This document shows positions 56,011-64,000 of a stretch of 64,000 nt of DNA, piece after piece; the first letter of the stretch is position 1; each line of letters begins with the position of its first letter. This stretch comes from Paralteromonas sediminis. Its GTDB lineage: Bacteria; Pseudomonadota; Gammaproteobacteria; Enterobacterales; Alteromonadaceae. A model generated the notes under the pieces. That model made no database searches, was not told the origin of the DNA, and saw only the letters and a list, made by a program, of their open reading frames with translations. The stretch lies in contig NZ_RPOK01000007.1 in the NCBI RefSeq assembly GCF_003820355.1, positions 26,597 through 90,596 of the forward strand, given 5' to 3'. A program made the translations under genes and the position numbers.

Positions 56011-57435
56011 CTAATTCTGTGCGGCTTCTATCGCTACTTGAGGCTGGTGTTCAGCACCATAGTCAAACACCACAGCCAGCACTAATACTAAAGACGCCGC
56101 CGCCATAAGCTTCAACATGAGTGGTAAGCAGAACCGAAACCACAAATGATAAGGCACACCGGCCATGCCAATAATGCCCATGAGTACAGCATTAGTTGGC
56201 ACTATCATATTTGAGAATCCATCACCGAATTGATAAGCCAGTACCGCGATTTGCCTGTTAACGCCAATAATGTCTCCTACAGGTGCCATGAGAGGCATGG
56301 TCACGTATGCTTGCCCGCTGCCGGAAGGAATAAACAAGTTTAAAATGGTTTGCATAATAAACATGCCAACAGACGCAATTTCAGCCCCTAGGTAGGAGAG
56401 AGGGTACGACATGGCATAGACTAACGTATGTAAAATTTGTCCGTCTTCCATGATCAGCGCGATACCTCTTGCCACACCCACCAGCATCGCGGTGGTTGCT
56501 AAGTCTTTTACACCTTCAATAAACTTTTCTGCAGCGTCACTGGCATTGAGTTGTCCAACTACCGCAGTAAAAATTCCCCAAATGATGAACATGGCCCCTA
56601 GCTCATACAAGTACCAGCCTTGTTGAGAAATGCCCCACACTGCGATAACAACAGTAGCGACCAACCCAAATAATATTGATTTATGGCGCATGTTTAACGT
56701 GGGGTAGTCTGCCTGCTCTGTGCCCTGTAAGGGGCATGGGATACCGACGGTAAGCGAGCTTCCGGGTTCGGCCTCGACCTTTTTTGCGTAACGCCATACA
56801 TGATGAAAACCGATAAGTACAAAGGGCAAGAAGATTGCTAGGCGCAGTTCAATGCCCGAATACAAGGGAACATCAGCTACCTGCTGCGCAATCATTACAG
56901 TAAAAGGGTTGAACGCAGATACCCCATAACCAATGCCGTAACCCACTACTACCATGCCGACTGCTGTCATAGCATCCAATTTCATTGCCTTACATAAGCC
57001 AACGAGTATGAGCACAAAAGGAATATACTCTCCTGCTGTACCTATCGCACCGGACGCCATCGCAAAGGTAAACACCACCATAAATATGAGCATGTGAGGC
57101 TTGTTGCCAAAACGCTCCAATAACCGCCCAATAAGCGCATCAATCGTGCCCGTTGCCCGAGCTATCGCGAGTACGCCACCAACAATAAACACGAAGAATA
57201 TAACGTCCTGCGCTGCTGCCAATGCCCTTGGGATAGCAACAAAAAAGTCCATAGGTGTTAACCGGATTTGTGCGTCAGCTAATGCAAATGTGCCTGGAAC
57301 TACCGCTTGACGACCGTTTTCAAGCGTGACCGTTTCAAAAAAGCCTTGAGGCACAAGCCAGGTCGCGACAAACGCCAACAGCATCATGGACAAGAGTAAT
57401 ATAAGCGTATGAGGTACTTTTAAGAGAGATTTCAT
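56011..57435 (-). CDS. YfcC-family carrier
   Basis: A 474-residue membrane protein with about 12 spans. AIARATGTIDALIGRLLERF, GTAGEYIPFVLIL, GYGVSAFNPFTVMIAQ, FIPSGSGQAYVTMPLMAPV and FGDGFSNMIVPTNAVLMG are features of the YfcC group within the C4-dicarboxylate/basic amino-acid anaerobic carriers. Substrate not assigned. Isolated on the minus strand. Confidence 0.88.
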   Translation of the reverse strand: MKSLLKVPHTLILLLSMMLLAFVATWLVPQGFFETVTLENGRQAVVPGTFALADAQIRLTPMDFFVAIPRALAAAQDVIFFVFIVGGVLAIARATGTIDALIGRLLERFGNKPHMLIFMVVFTFAMASGAIGTAGEYIPFVLILVGLCKAMKLDAMTAVGMVVVGYGIGYGVSAFNPFTVMIAQQVADVPLYSGIELRLAIFLPFVLIGFHHVWRYAKKVEAEPGSSLTVGIPCPLQGTEQADYPTLNMRHKSILFGLVATVVIAVWGISQQGWYLYELGAMFIIWGIFTAVVGQLNASDAAEKFIEGVKDLATTAMLVGVARGIALIMEDGQILHTLVYAMSYPLSYLGAEIASVGMFIMQTILNLFIPSGSGQAYVTMPLMAPVGDIIGVNRQIAVLAYQFGDGFSNMIVPTNAVLMGIIGMAGVPYHLWFRFCLPLMLKLMAAASLVLVLAVVFDYGAEHQPQVAIEAAQN

Positions 57436-57618
57436 AATAAAGATATAAACAGCCTTGTTTCAAAATACCGCGCAATTTTACAAGGGCTTTACTTTTTTTG
57501 CTGGAGTTTTTTACTTTCCTTTGATGACCTGATGAATAAATTTCTGCTTTACATGGGCTATTGTCAGCTGATGCGCTAGACTCTTTTTGACCTCATCCCA
57601 ATCGTCATGGAGAGAACA

Positions 57619-58686
57619 ATGAGACAGTTAATTCTACTCGGTATGGCAAGTTTTAGTGTCCTACTTGGCTGTACCGAGCAGGTTGACCAACCCTCCCAGG
57701 AAGCGCCACTTCGCTATGTTCGTACACTCGAAGTAAACCAGGCAGGCAATAACCTGTTTCGTGAATTGCCGGGTGTAGTTGCGGCCAATAGAGAGGCTGA
57801 GCTGTCATTTCGCATTGCAGGGAAAGTGGTTGAGTTGTCTGTTAAGGAAGGCGATTCAGTAACCAAAGGGCAATTGTTGGCAAGCCTAGACGATGCGGAC
57901 ATTAACATTCAGCTGAAAAGTGCGCAGGCGGCGTTTAACAAAGCACAAGCAGACTTTACGCGCGGACAGGCATTAGTGGGGAATGGCACGATTTCTCAAG
58001 CCGAATACAATCAATTAGAGTCTGCCCTGGCAGCCGCTGAAGCAACGTTAGAATCGACCAAACAAAACATACTCTACACAACCCTCAAAGCCCCATTCGA
58101 TGGCATCATTGCCAAACGTAATATCGACAACTTCGAAGAAGTTCAGGCCAAGCAAAGTATCTTTGTACTGCAGGATGTCTCCAGTATCGACATAAAAGTG
58201 GATATACCAGAGAGCATCATGATCCTCACCAGTGAAGATACACGACCAGATGTTGTGGCCATGTTCGACGCTATCCCCGATAAAATGTTTCCGCTTACTA
58301 TGAAGGAAATCGCCACGCAGGCAGATAAAGAGACCAATACTTATGAGGTCACTATGAGTATGCCAAAAGTAGAGGGGTATAACATATTGCCTGGCATGTC
58401 TGTGACTGCAAGGGCAACACAGCAAGTAGGTCAGGGAAATACTGCATCAAGCTCAATATTTGTTCCCGCCCATGCTGTATTGGAAGATACCGACGGCCGT
58501 TATGTATTTATTGCGAGAGCGACTACACCAGGTAAAGCAAACGTTGAACGTCGCAGTGTAGTGACCGGTTCACTTAACAGTCTGGGACTGGAAATTGTAT
58601 CAGGACTGGAAACGGGTGAACGGCTTATTGTTGCCGGTATGAGCAAGATGTATGACGGGCTTGAAGTTCGCTTGGTACAGGAGTAA
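57619..58686 (+). CDS. RND efflux periplasmic adaptor lipoprotein
   Basis: About 355 residues with lipobox LLGC, a barrel-sandwich (FRIAGKVVELSVKEGDSVTKGQLLASLDDAD split by a hairpin), and the second half TTLKAPFDGIIAKRNID. GGAG is six bases upstream of ATG 57619; the in-frame ATG at 57607 has no ribosome site. The RND pump gene follows after five bases. Confidence 0.92.
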   Translation: MRQLILLGMASFSVLLGCTEQVDQPSQEAPLRYVRTLEVNQAGNNLFRELPGVVAANREAELSFRIAGKVVELSVKEGDSVTKGQLLASLDDADINIQLKSAQAAFNKAQADFTRGQALVGNGTISQAEYNQLESALAAAEATLESTKQNILYTTLKAPFDGIIAKRNIDNFEEVQAKQSIFVLQDVSSIDIKVDIPESIMILTSEDTRPDVVAMFDAIPDKMFPLTMKEIATQADKETNTYEVTMSMPKVEGYNILPGMSVTARATQQVGQGNTASSSIFVPAHAVLEDTDGRYVFIARATTPGKANVERRSVVTGSLNSLGLEIVSGLETGERLIVAGMSKMYDGLEVRLVQE

Positions 58687-58691
58687 GTACA

Positions 58692-61600
58692 GTGAACCTG
58701 ACAAAGTTAGCGATTGATAATAATCGAATTACTGTCGCACTCTTTATCGCCATAATCGTGTTTGGCTATCTGTCATTCACCACTATGCCAAGGGCATACG
58801 ATCCTGGATTTATAATACGAACAGCGCAAGTAATTACTCACTTGCCAGGAGCGAGTCCAGAACGAATAGAAGAGCTTGTGTCATCCCAAATTGAAGACAA
58901 AGTGAAAGACATCGCTGAGCTTGATTTTGTCACCAGCGAATCCAGAACCGGCATCTCTATTGTTAACGTCAATATCAAAGAAAGTTATAAAGAAATGCGT
59001 CCTATCTGGGACGACTTACGTCGAAAAATAGAGGATGTGCAGGGCGACTTACCCGACGGCGTTATTGGGCCCTTCGTGAACGACGAATTTGGGGATGTTT
59101 ATGGCATTGTGCTGACGATGACTGGTGAAGGGTTTTCTTTTGCTGAATTGGAAGACATTGCCGATGAGATAAAATCTGACTTATTACGGTTGCCAGAAGC
59201 GTCTAAAGTCGAAATTTTTGGTGAGCAGGAGCAACGTGTATTTGTTGAGTATAATAATGCCCGGCTGGCTGAACTAGGCATATCCCCCAACCAACTGGCC
59301 AACATATTGCAGTCCCGTAATATCGTTATTTCCGGCGGTGAATTCACACTGGGACAAGAACGTATTGCGCTGGAGCCCAGTGGTAACTTTGAAAACCTCG
59401 AAGATATTGGCAAAACCATTATTCAAATCAACGGACATTCGCTCTATTTACGTGACATTGCGAAGGTTACCTATGGCTACGTAGACCCTATAGAATCAAT
59501 TGTTCACAGCAGCGGCACACCTGCATTGGCATTTGCCGTTTCTATGCGCGATGGCGGTAATAACATTCTCCTTGGCGCGCAAGTGAGTGAGGCGCTAGTT
59601 GAGTTTACACGAACCTATCCTTATGGCATCGAATTTGATGTTGTGAACTTTATCCCCAAAGAAGTTGATAACAAAGTGAAAGACTTCGTGATCAGTTTGG
59701 TGCAAGCGGTATCCATTGTAACAGCAGTCATGTTACTGACACTCGGTATCCGAACTGGGTTAGTGGTGTCCGCACTTATACCTACCGCTATTTTATTTTC
59801 ACTTATCGTTATGCAGTTTTTCCACATTGGGCTTGATCAAATTTCTCTTGCCGCTCTGATTATTGCGCTGGGCATGCTGGTCGACAATGGCATTGTTATG
59901 TCTGAGAATATTTTGGTGCGCATGGAAAAAGGTGAAGATGCACTGGCAGCAGCACTCGGTTCGGCAAATGAAATGAAAATTCCCCTGCTCGTTGCCTCAC
60001 TCACCACATCTGCGGCGTTTTTACCTATTTACCTCGCAGAATCTGCAGTAGGCGAATTTACCTCGGCCCTGTTTACCGTCGTCACTATCACACTGTTGTG
60101 CTCATGGATACTATCGATGACCCTCATCCCTCTATTCTGCATTACGTTTTTGAAGGTTAAAAAAGAAGCAAACACACCGCTAAACTCCAGTTTATACAAT
60201 AAATACGGCCACGTCCTTACCACCTTCATTCGGCATAAGTACCTTGTAATACTAGCAACAATCGCAATGTTTATTGGCGTGATGAATTTATCGCAATTTT
60301 TGCCCAATCTATTTTTTCCACCCTCTGACCGTCCGTACTTTAAGGCCATCATTGAGCTGCCTAGCGGCACTAGCATAGACAAGACACAAGGCATAGTGTC
60401 TGATCTCGAAGCTTACATTGAAGATGAATTGACAAAAGAGGCCCGGCAAGATGATGGCGTGACAAATTGGGTAAGCTATATCGGCAATGCCGGGCCACGC
60501 TTTTTGTTGTCTCACAATCCTAAACCCAATAACAGCAACTATGCTGCAATGATCATCAATGTGTCTGACTACCAAGTTATTGGCGAACTCATGACGAGTC
60601 TCAGACGCTACACGTTCGAAATGCACCCCGATGTAGACCTTAAACTTAGACTGATTGAAAATGGGCCGGCTGTAGAAAACCCCGTTGAAGTGCGATTAAT
60701 GAGCAAAGATAAGGCCCTGTTGTTTAACCAAGTCGGTGAGTTAAAAACGAAAATGCTCGATATCGGTCAGTTGCAAAATATCTCTGACAATTGGGGACAA
60801 CGGATTAAAAAATTGGATATTCGTATCGACCAAGCTCGCGCACTTCGTGCTGGTGTAACAAGCCAGGACATCGCAATCTCACTACAGGCCAGCTTAAGTG
60901 GGATGGAGCTCACTGAGTTTAGACAAGACGAAGACATCATACCCGTTGTACTTCGCTCTAATGTTGCCACAGAGCGGGAAATAAGTAAGCTTGAATCACT
61001 CTCTGTGTACGCACAATCTTCAGGAAAATCAGTTCCATTGAGGCAAGTAGCCGATATTAATATTGTGTGGGATGACGCGAAGATTTTACGACGGGACGGC
61101 TTAAAAACCGTTGCGGTTGGTGCACAATTGATGGGCAGTGTTACTGCTGCAGAGAAGTTCGATCAACTTATGCCGTGGCTCGAAGATATGGTTGTTCAAA
61201 CAGAGGGCTTGGTGCGATTTGAGTTAGGTGGAGAGAGTGAGAGTTCCGGCGATGCAAACCAATCCATCAGGGATAAACTGGGTATCGCAGGACTGATTAT
61301 CCTGGTGCTACTTGTGGGTCAGTTTAATTCATTCCGCAAAGCAGGTATTGTGCTTGCCACAATCCCTCTAGGGCTTATTGGCGTTATTCTCGGTCTATTG
61401 GTAGGCCAGTCATATTTTGGCTTCATGACCTTTTTAGGCATAGTTTCTTTAGCTGGGATCGTCATCAATAATGCTATTGTGTTGCTTGAACGTATTGAGC
61501 TCGAAATTGAGCAAGGCGCTGAACACTGCGACGCAATCGTGCACGCAGCAAAGCAGCGAGCGCGTCCCATACTTCTGACGACTGCGACAACAGTACTCGG

Positions 61601-61748
61601 CATGTTACCACTCTATCTTGGTGGCGGTGCTATGTGGGAGCCAATGGCAATCGCTATAATGGCTGGGCTACTATTTTCAACCGTGATGACTTTACTTGTT
61701 ATTCCCGCGATGTACGCAATTTTTTACCGAGTAACCGCTCCTTCATAG
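58692..61748 (+). CDS. RND (AcrB-type) efflux permease
   Basis: A 1018-residue inner-membrane pump with 12 spans and two large periplasmic loops. TM4 reads LGMLVDNGIVMSEN, where drug pumps usually have Asp-Asp; here the second Asp is Asn. The TM10 region is SLAGIVINNAIVLLERIELE. Start is GTG at 58692. It belongs with the adaptor before it; the outer-membrane factor is elsewhere. Substrate not known. Confidence 0.93.
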   Translation: MNLTKLAIDNNRITVALFIAIIVFGYLSFTTMPRAYDPGFIIRTAQVITHLPGASPERIEELVSSQIEDKVKDIAELDFVTSESRTGISIVNVNIKESYKEMRPIWDDLRRKIEDVQGDLPDGVIGPFVNDEFGDVYGIVLTMTGEGFSFAELEDIADEIKSDLLRLPEASKVEIFGEQEQRVFVEYNNARLAELGISPNQLANILQSRNIVISGGEFTLGQERIALEPSGNFENLEDIGKTIIQINGHSLYLRDIAKVTYGYVDPIESIVHSSGTPALAFAVSMRDGGNNILLGAQVSEALVEFTRTYPYGIEFDVVNFIPKEVDNKVKDFVISLVQAVSIVTAVMLLTLGIRTGLVVSALIPTAILFSLIVMQFFHIGLDQISLAALIIALGMLVDNGIVMSENILVRMEKGEDALAAALGSANEMKIPLLVASLTTSAAFLPIYLAESAVGEFTSALFTVVTITLLCSWILSMTLIPLFCITFLKVKKEANTPLNSSLYNKYGHVLTTFIRHKYLVILATIAMFIGVMNLSQFLPNLFFPPSDRPYFKAIIELPSGTSIDKTQGIVSDLEAYIEDELTKEARQDDGVTNWVSYIGNAGPRFLLSHNPKPNNSNYAAMIINVSDYQVIGELMTSLRRYTFEMHPDVDLKLRLIENGPAVENPVEVRLMSKDKALLFNQVGELKTKMLDIGQLQNISDNWGQRIKKLDIRIDQARALRAGVTSQDIAISLQASLSGMELTEFRQDEDIIPVVLRSNVATEREISKLESLSVYAQSSGKSVPLRQVADINIVWDDAKILRRDGLKTVAVGAQLMGSVTAAEKFDQLMPWLEDMVVQTEGLVRFELGGESESSGDANQSIRDKLGIAGLIILVLLVGQFNSFRKAGIVLATIPLGLIGVILGLLVGQSYFGFMTFLGIVSLAGIVINNAIVLLERIELEIEQGAEHCDAIVHAAKQRARPILLTTATTVLGMLPLYLGGGAMWEPMAIAIMAGLLFSTVMTLLVIPAMYAIFYRVTAPS

Positions 61749-61750
61749 CA

Positions 61751-62569
61751 TTATTCTGGCTCTTTTTGCGAATCTTTTGGCGTAGTATAAATAGGCCAGA
61801 TAAGCTGCTCTTTCCAATTTGAATAACGCATGCCCCATACGCCATATTCTTTCGGATAACGTCGAGTTATTTTCGCAGTTCCAAACAACACATCCCAAAG
61901 GAAGAGCAGGTTTCCGTAATTGCCTTTGTAGTGAGTAACGTCATCATCACTGCGTAATCCGTGATGTGCGGAGTGAGTAGAGGGTGTTGATATGGTGCGT
62001 TCGATAATCCAAGCGGATATGTGTAACCAGCGATATTTGTATAAAGCGCTGTCCCATTTCCATTCTGAATGCGCGCCGATTATCACTGAGAGTTTAACAA
62101 TGAGATAGCCAGCATAAACGTCTCCAAAACCAAAATATATAAGGGCACCTGAGCACCAAATTGAGGGCATCATGAGGTAGTAAAACAGGTTATTGCGGTA
62201 CACTATTCTCACACTCATATAACCTGCATTGTGATGTGCTCGATGAAGATTGTAGAGTGCAGGAACACTATGCGAGAGACGATGCCACCAGTACTGTGTC
62301 ATATCATCAAATACTAGAAAGCAAAGAACTTGAAGATATACGGGAACGTGCGCAAATGCTCCTTCATAAGCGGGTAGTGCAAGATGAAGTAAGACATAAG
62401 TAGCCAACAAAATACCAGGCTGCGTAAAAATAAACAGGACCAGTGTGCTAACGGCCTCAACCTTAATATCATCCGAAACCTCCGCCCGTTTGTTAAGGAG
62501 TCCGCCGCGGATCGCCTCGGCTAACGCAAAGGCAACTAACACTAGCGTTACCACCACATATTCATGCAT
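61751..62569 (-). CDS. Sterol desaturase/fatty acid hydroxylase family protein
   Basis: A 272-residue membrane di-iron enzyme. The three His motifs are visible: WWHRLSH, LHRAHHN, and STHSAHHGLR. The substrate could be a lipid; sterol use is unlikely in this organism. It converges on the RND operon with three bases between stops. Confidence 0.88.
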   Translation of the reverse strand: MHEYVVVTLVLVAFALAEAIRGGLLNKRAEVSDDIKVEAVSTLVLFIFTQPGILLATYVLLHLALPAYEGAFAHVPVYLQVLCFLVFDDMTQYWWHRLSHSVPALYNLHRAHHNAGYMSVRIVYRNNLFYYLMMPSIWCSGALIYFGFGDVYAGYLIVKLSVIIGAHSEWKWDSALYKYRWLHISAWIIERTISTPSTHSAHHGLRSDDDVTHYKGNYGNLLFLWDVLFGTAKITRRYPKEYGVWGMRYSNWKEQLIWPIYTTPKDSQKEPE

Positions 62570-62647
62570 AAGTAATCCACACTGTTCACTGATTGATTTT
62601 TAATCTACCAATTGTTCTAATGCTGAAAAATATGTTTTTATAGTTTT

Positions 62648-63310
62648 ATGCATCATTCTGCACTTTATCGACTTCCTCAGCCTTTAATAAACGCTATGGA
62701 AACTTTTGCGCCAACCGTTCACTATTTAACTGGCGAAGTAATTCATGTGCGTGGAGAACATAAACCAGGTTTGTCGATTGTCAAAAGCGGTACTGTGCGA
62801 GTGGGCAATTATGGTAAAGACGGACGTTATTGCATGACCAGGTTACTACATGCGGGCGAAACCTTTGGTGAATTCACGCTTTTCGCTACTCTCCCCAGAA
62901 CACACAACGCGGAAGCTGCTTCAAACAGTGAAGTCATTCAGTTAGATAAAACGTTGTTTGACGTTTTTTGTAAGGAGCACCCCGAGTTAACCGCGTGGAT
63001 GTTACGTTCACTTGCTGTAAAGCTCCATGACAGCTTGGAAATGCTCGATGACGTGCGACGCTTACCTCTTCATGTAAGGGCCGCCAAAACCCTTTTATCC
63101 TTAGCTAGACAGAGCAACATGACGCGGGTAATCATTAAACAAAATGAGTTATCTGATGTATTAGGAGTGACAGTTTTGTCAGCTCATCAGAGTTTGAAGA
63201 AACTGACTTCTATTGGCCTGATTACCATTGGCTATGGCTATATTGATATCGTGTCTCTGGAAACTATTGAGACTTGGACTGAAGAGCAAGCCTCAATTAC
63301 TGCTGTTTAA
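62648..63310 (+). CDS. Crp/Fnr-family regulator
   Basis: A 220-residue regulator with a cyclic-nucleotide-type sensor domain (GLSIVKSGTVRVGNYGKDGR, LHAGETFGEFTLFATLPRTHNAEA) and a C-terminal HTH (NELSDVLGVTVLSAHQSLKKLTSIGLI). It lacks the N-terminal cysteine cluster of FNR, so it is not an Fe-S oxygen sensor. The usual recognition-helix Arg/Glu pattern is not seen. Divergent from the hydroxylase gene, whose regulation it may affect. Confidence 0.86.
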   Translation: MHHSALYRLPQPLINAMETFAPTVHYLTGEVIHVRGEHKPGLSIVKSGTVRVGNYGKDGRYCMTRLLHAGETFGEFTLFATLPRTHNAEAASNSEVIQLDKTLFDVFCKEHPELTAWMLRSLAVKLHDSLEMLDDVRRLPLHVRAAKTLLSLARQSNMTRVIIKQNELSDVLGVTVLSAHQSLKKLTSIGLITIGYGYIDIVSLETIETWTEEQASITAV

Positions 63311-63316
63311 CTATGC

Positions 63317-63805
63317 TTAGGCTGATTTTGGAATTTTGACACTTGATGCAACCAATTCAAATACATCACCAGGCTTCATGACGTTGTTTCCGCCTAAATC
63401 TTCATTAAAGTGTGTGGCTTGTTCATTAGAAAGGGTCTTTTTTACAAGTTTCCCGATTAATTCTACGGTTTTTCCGCTCGTATCAGTGGGAATGAAAAAG
63501 CCATAGTCTTTAAATGACACCCTAATAATGTGCTCACCTTCTTGAGCAATAAAAAAACACCCTTTTTTCTGGCAAACTTTCGCAATCCGAGTAGTGATCC
63601 TTACGTCTTCACCTTCTTTCTTTTCAGGTTCCGTCATTAATGCTGAGAGTGAAGTACTTGTGATATTAGTATCAAAAAGTTCTCCAAAGGTTTCTGTTTG
63701 CGCGTCTGATGCGACAGGGTCAGACAGCCGTTTCACATCAGCATTAGCGACGGGCAGAATAAAGAGAGAGATACTAATAAAAAGCACATGAATAAGAAAT
63801 TTCAC
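63317..63805 (-). CDS. Secreted DUF4920 protein
   Basis: About 162 residues. The start is taken as GTG 63805 because it opens a signal peptide (KFLIHVLFISISLFI, cleavage near ANA-DVK); the longer frame to 63886 begins inside the tuf terminator. The mature part has RIAKVCQKKGCFF and DYGFFIPTDTSGK, which fit the DUF4920 fold. Function unknown. It converges on the Crp/Fnr gene. Confidence 0.8.
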   Translation of the reverse strand: MKFLIHVLFISISLFILPVANADVKRLSDPVASDAQTETFGELFDTNITSTSLSALMTEPEKKEGEDVRITTRIAKVCQKKGCFFIAQEGEHIIRVSFKDYGFFIPTDTSGKTVELIGKLVKKTLSNEQATHFNEDLGGNNVMKPGDVFELVASSVKIPKSA

Positions 63806-63884
63806 TTGTATACATCCATAGTTATGAAACGTTTTCCAACACACTAGATGATTCATCAACATGAAGCAAGCTTCAAGCCCAAAC

Positions 63885-63915
63885 AAAAAACCCCGCTAAA
63901 GAGCGGGGTTTTTCT
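63885..63915. terminator. Terminator of tuf
   Basis: CCCCGCT/AGCGGGG with loop AAAG; followed by six T on the minus strand (and five T on the plus strand). Confidence 0.9.
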
Positions 63916-63940
63916 TATGCTTTGCAGCTGTGTCTAAATC

Positions 63941-64000
63941 TTAGTCCAAGATTTTAGATACAACACCCGCACCTACGGTACGGCCACCTTCACGGATAGC
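63941..64000 (-). CDS. tuf: Elongation factor Tu, last 19 codons (cut by the window edge)
   Basis: On the minus strand the last 60 bases translate as AIREGGRTVGAGVVSKILD followed by a stop, which is the C-terminus of EF-Tu. The rest lies beyond the window. Confidence 0.95.
   Translation of the reverse strand, partial: AIREGGRTVGAGVVSKILD

Overview
The window looks like a chromosomal segment of a marine gammaproteobacterium of the Alteromonadales, most likely Alteromonadaceae. The inference rests on the character of the core genes (gorA, hslVU, ftsN, priA, rpmE, metJ/metF, rpoH, ftsYEX, dksA, pcnB, panBC, tuf), on the PLP-type aspartate decarboxylase panP beside panBC, and on a complete-looking PHB locus. 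No rRNA, tRNA, IS element, phage or CRISPR array was seen. Both edges cut genes: gorA on the left and tuf on the right.

Region 1 (1-6.1 kb): the 3' part of gorA, a very large secreted beta-propeller/amidohydrolase fusion, and a class I-like HMG-CoA reductase on the minus strand. Region 2 (6.1-11.4 kb) is the most distinctive part. It is a five-gene plus-strand operon with a HlyD-type membrane fusion protein, a C39-peptidase ABC exporter, a stand-alone LuxR-type HTH protein, a 62-residue peptide with a double-glycine-type leader and a core carrying an ITFALGED motif, and an MvdD/RimK-type ATP-grasp ligase. This is the layout expected for a graspetide (omega-ester peptide) RiPP: ligase cyclises, exporter trims and secretes. 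Hairpins lie on both sides of the precursor gene.

Region 3 (11.4-22 kb): hslVU, a GGDEF diguanylate cyclase, ftsN, priA, rpmE, a short malic enzyme, then metJ and metF divergent around a clear promoter/operator with MetJ boxes, and yihY. Region 4 (22-38 kb): outer-membrane phospholipase pldA, lipoproteins, proline iminopeptidase, dtd, yiiD, rpoH, two tandem EAL-HDOD proteins, ftsX-ftsE-ftsY, rsmD, yhgN, pepB and sfsA. Region 5 (38-48 kb): dksA-gluQ-pcnB-folK-panB-panC, with pcnB apparently using a non-AUG AUU/AUC start, then panP converging on panC, a TrmB-like methyltransferase, the yadGH-type ABC exporter and a CNNM-type membrane protein.

Region 6 (48-56 kb): a cupredoxin-like protein with an outer-membrane beta-barrel protein, then the PHB locus phaC-phaR-phasin-phasin-phaZ with phaB converging. 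Three TTGCTGC-N3-GCA(A/G)CA sites surround a consensus promoter upstream of the first phasin and are good candidates for PhaR operators. A tiny gene next to phaB carries an in-frame stop. Region 7 (56-64 kb): a YfcC-type carrier, an RND efflux pair, a sterol-desaturase-family hydroxylase, a Crp/Fnr-type regulator, a DUF4920 protein and the 3' end of tuf.
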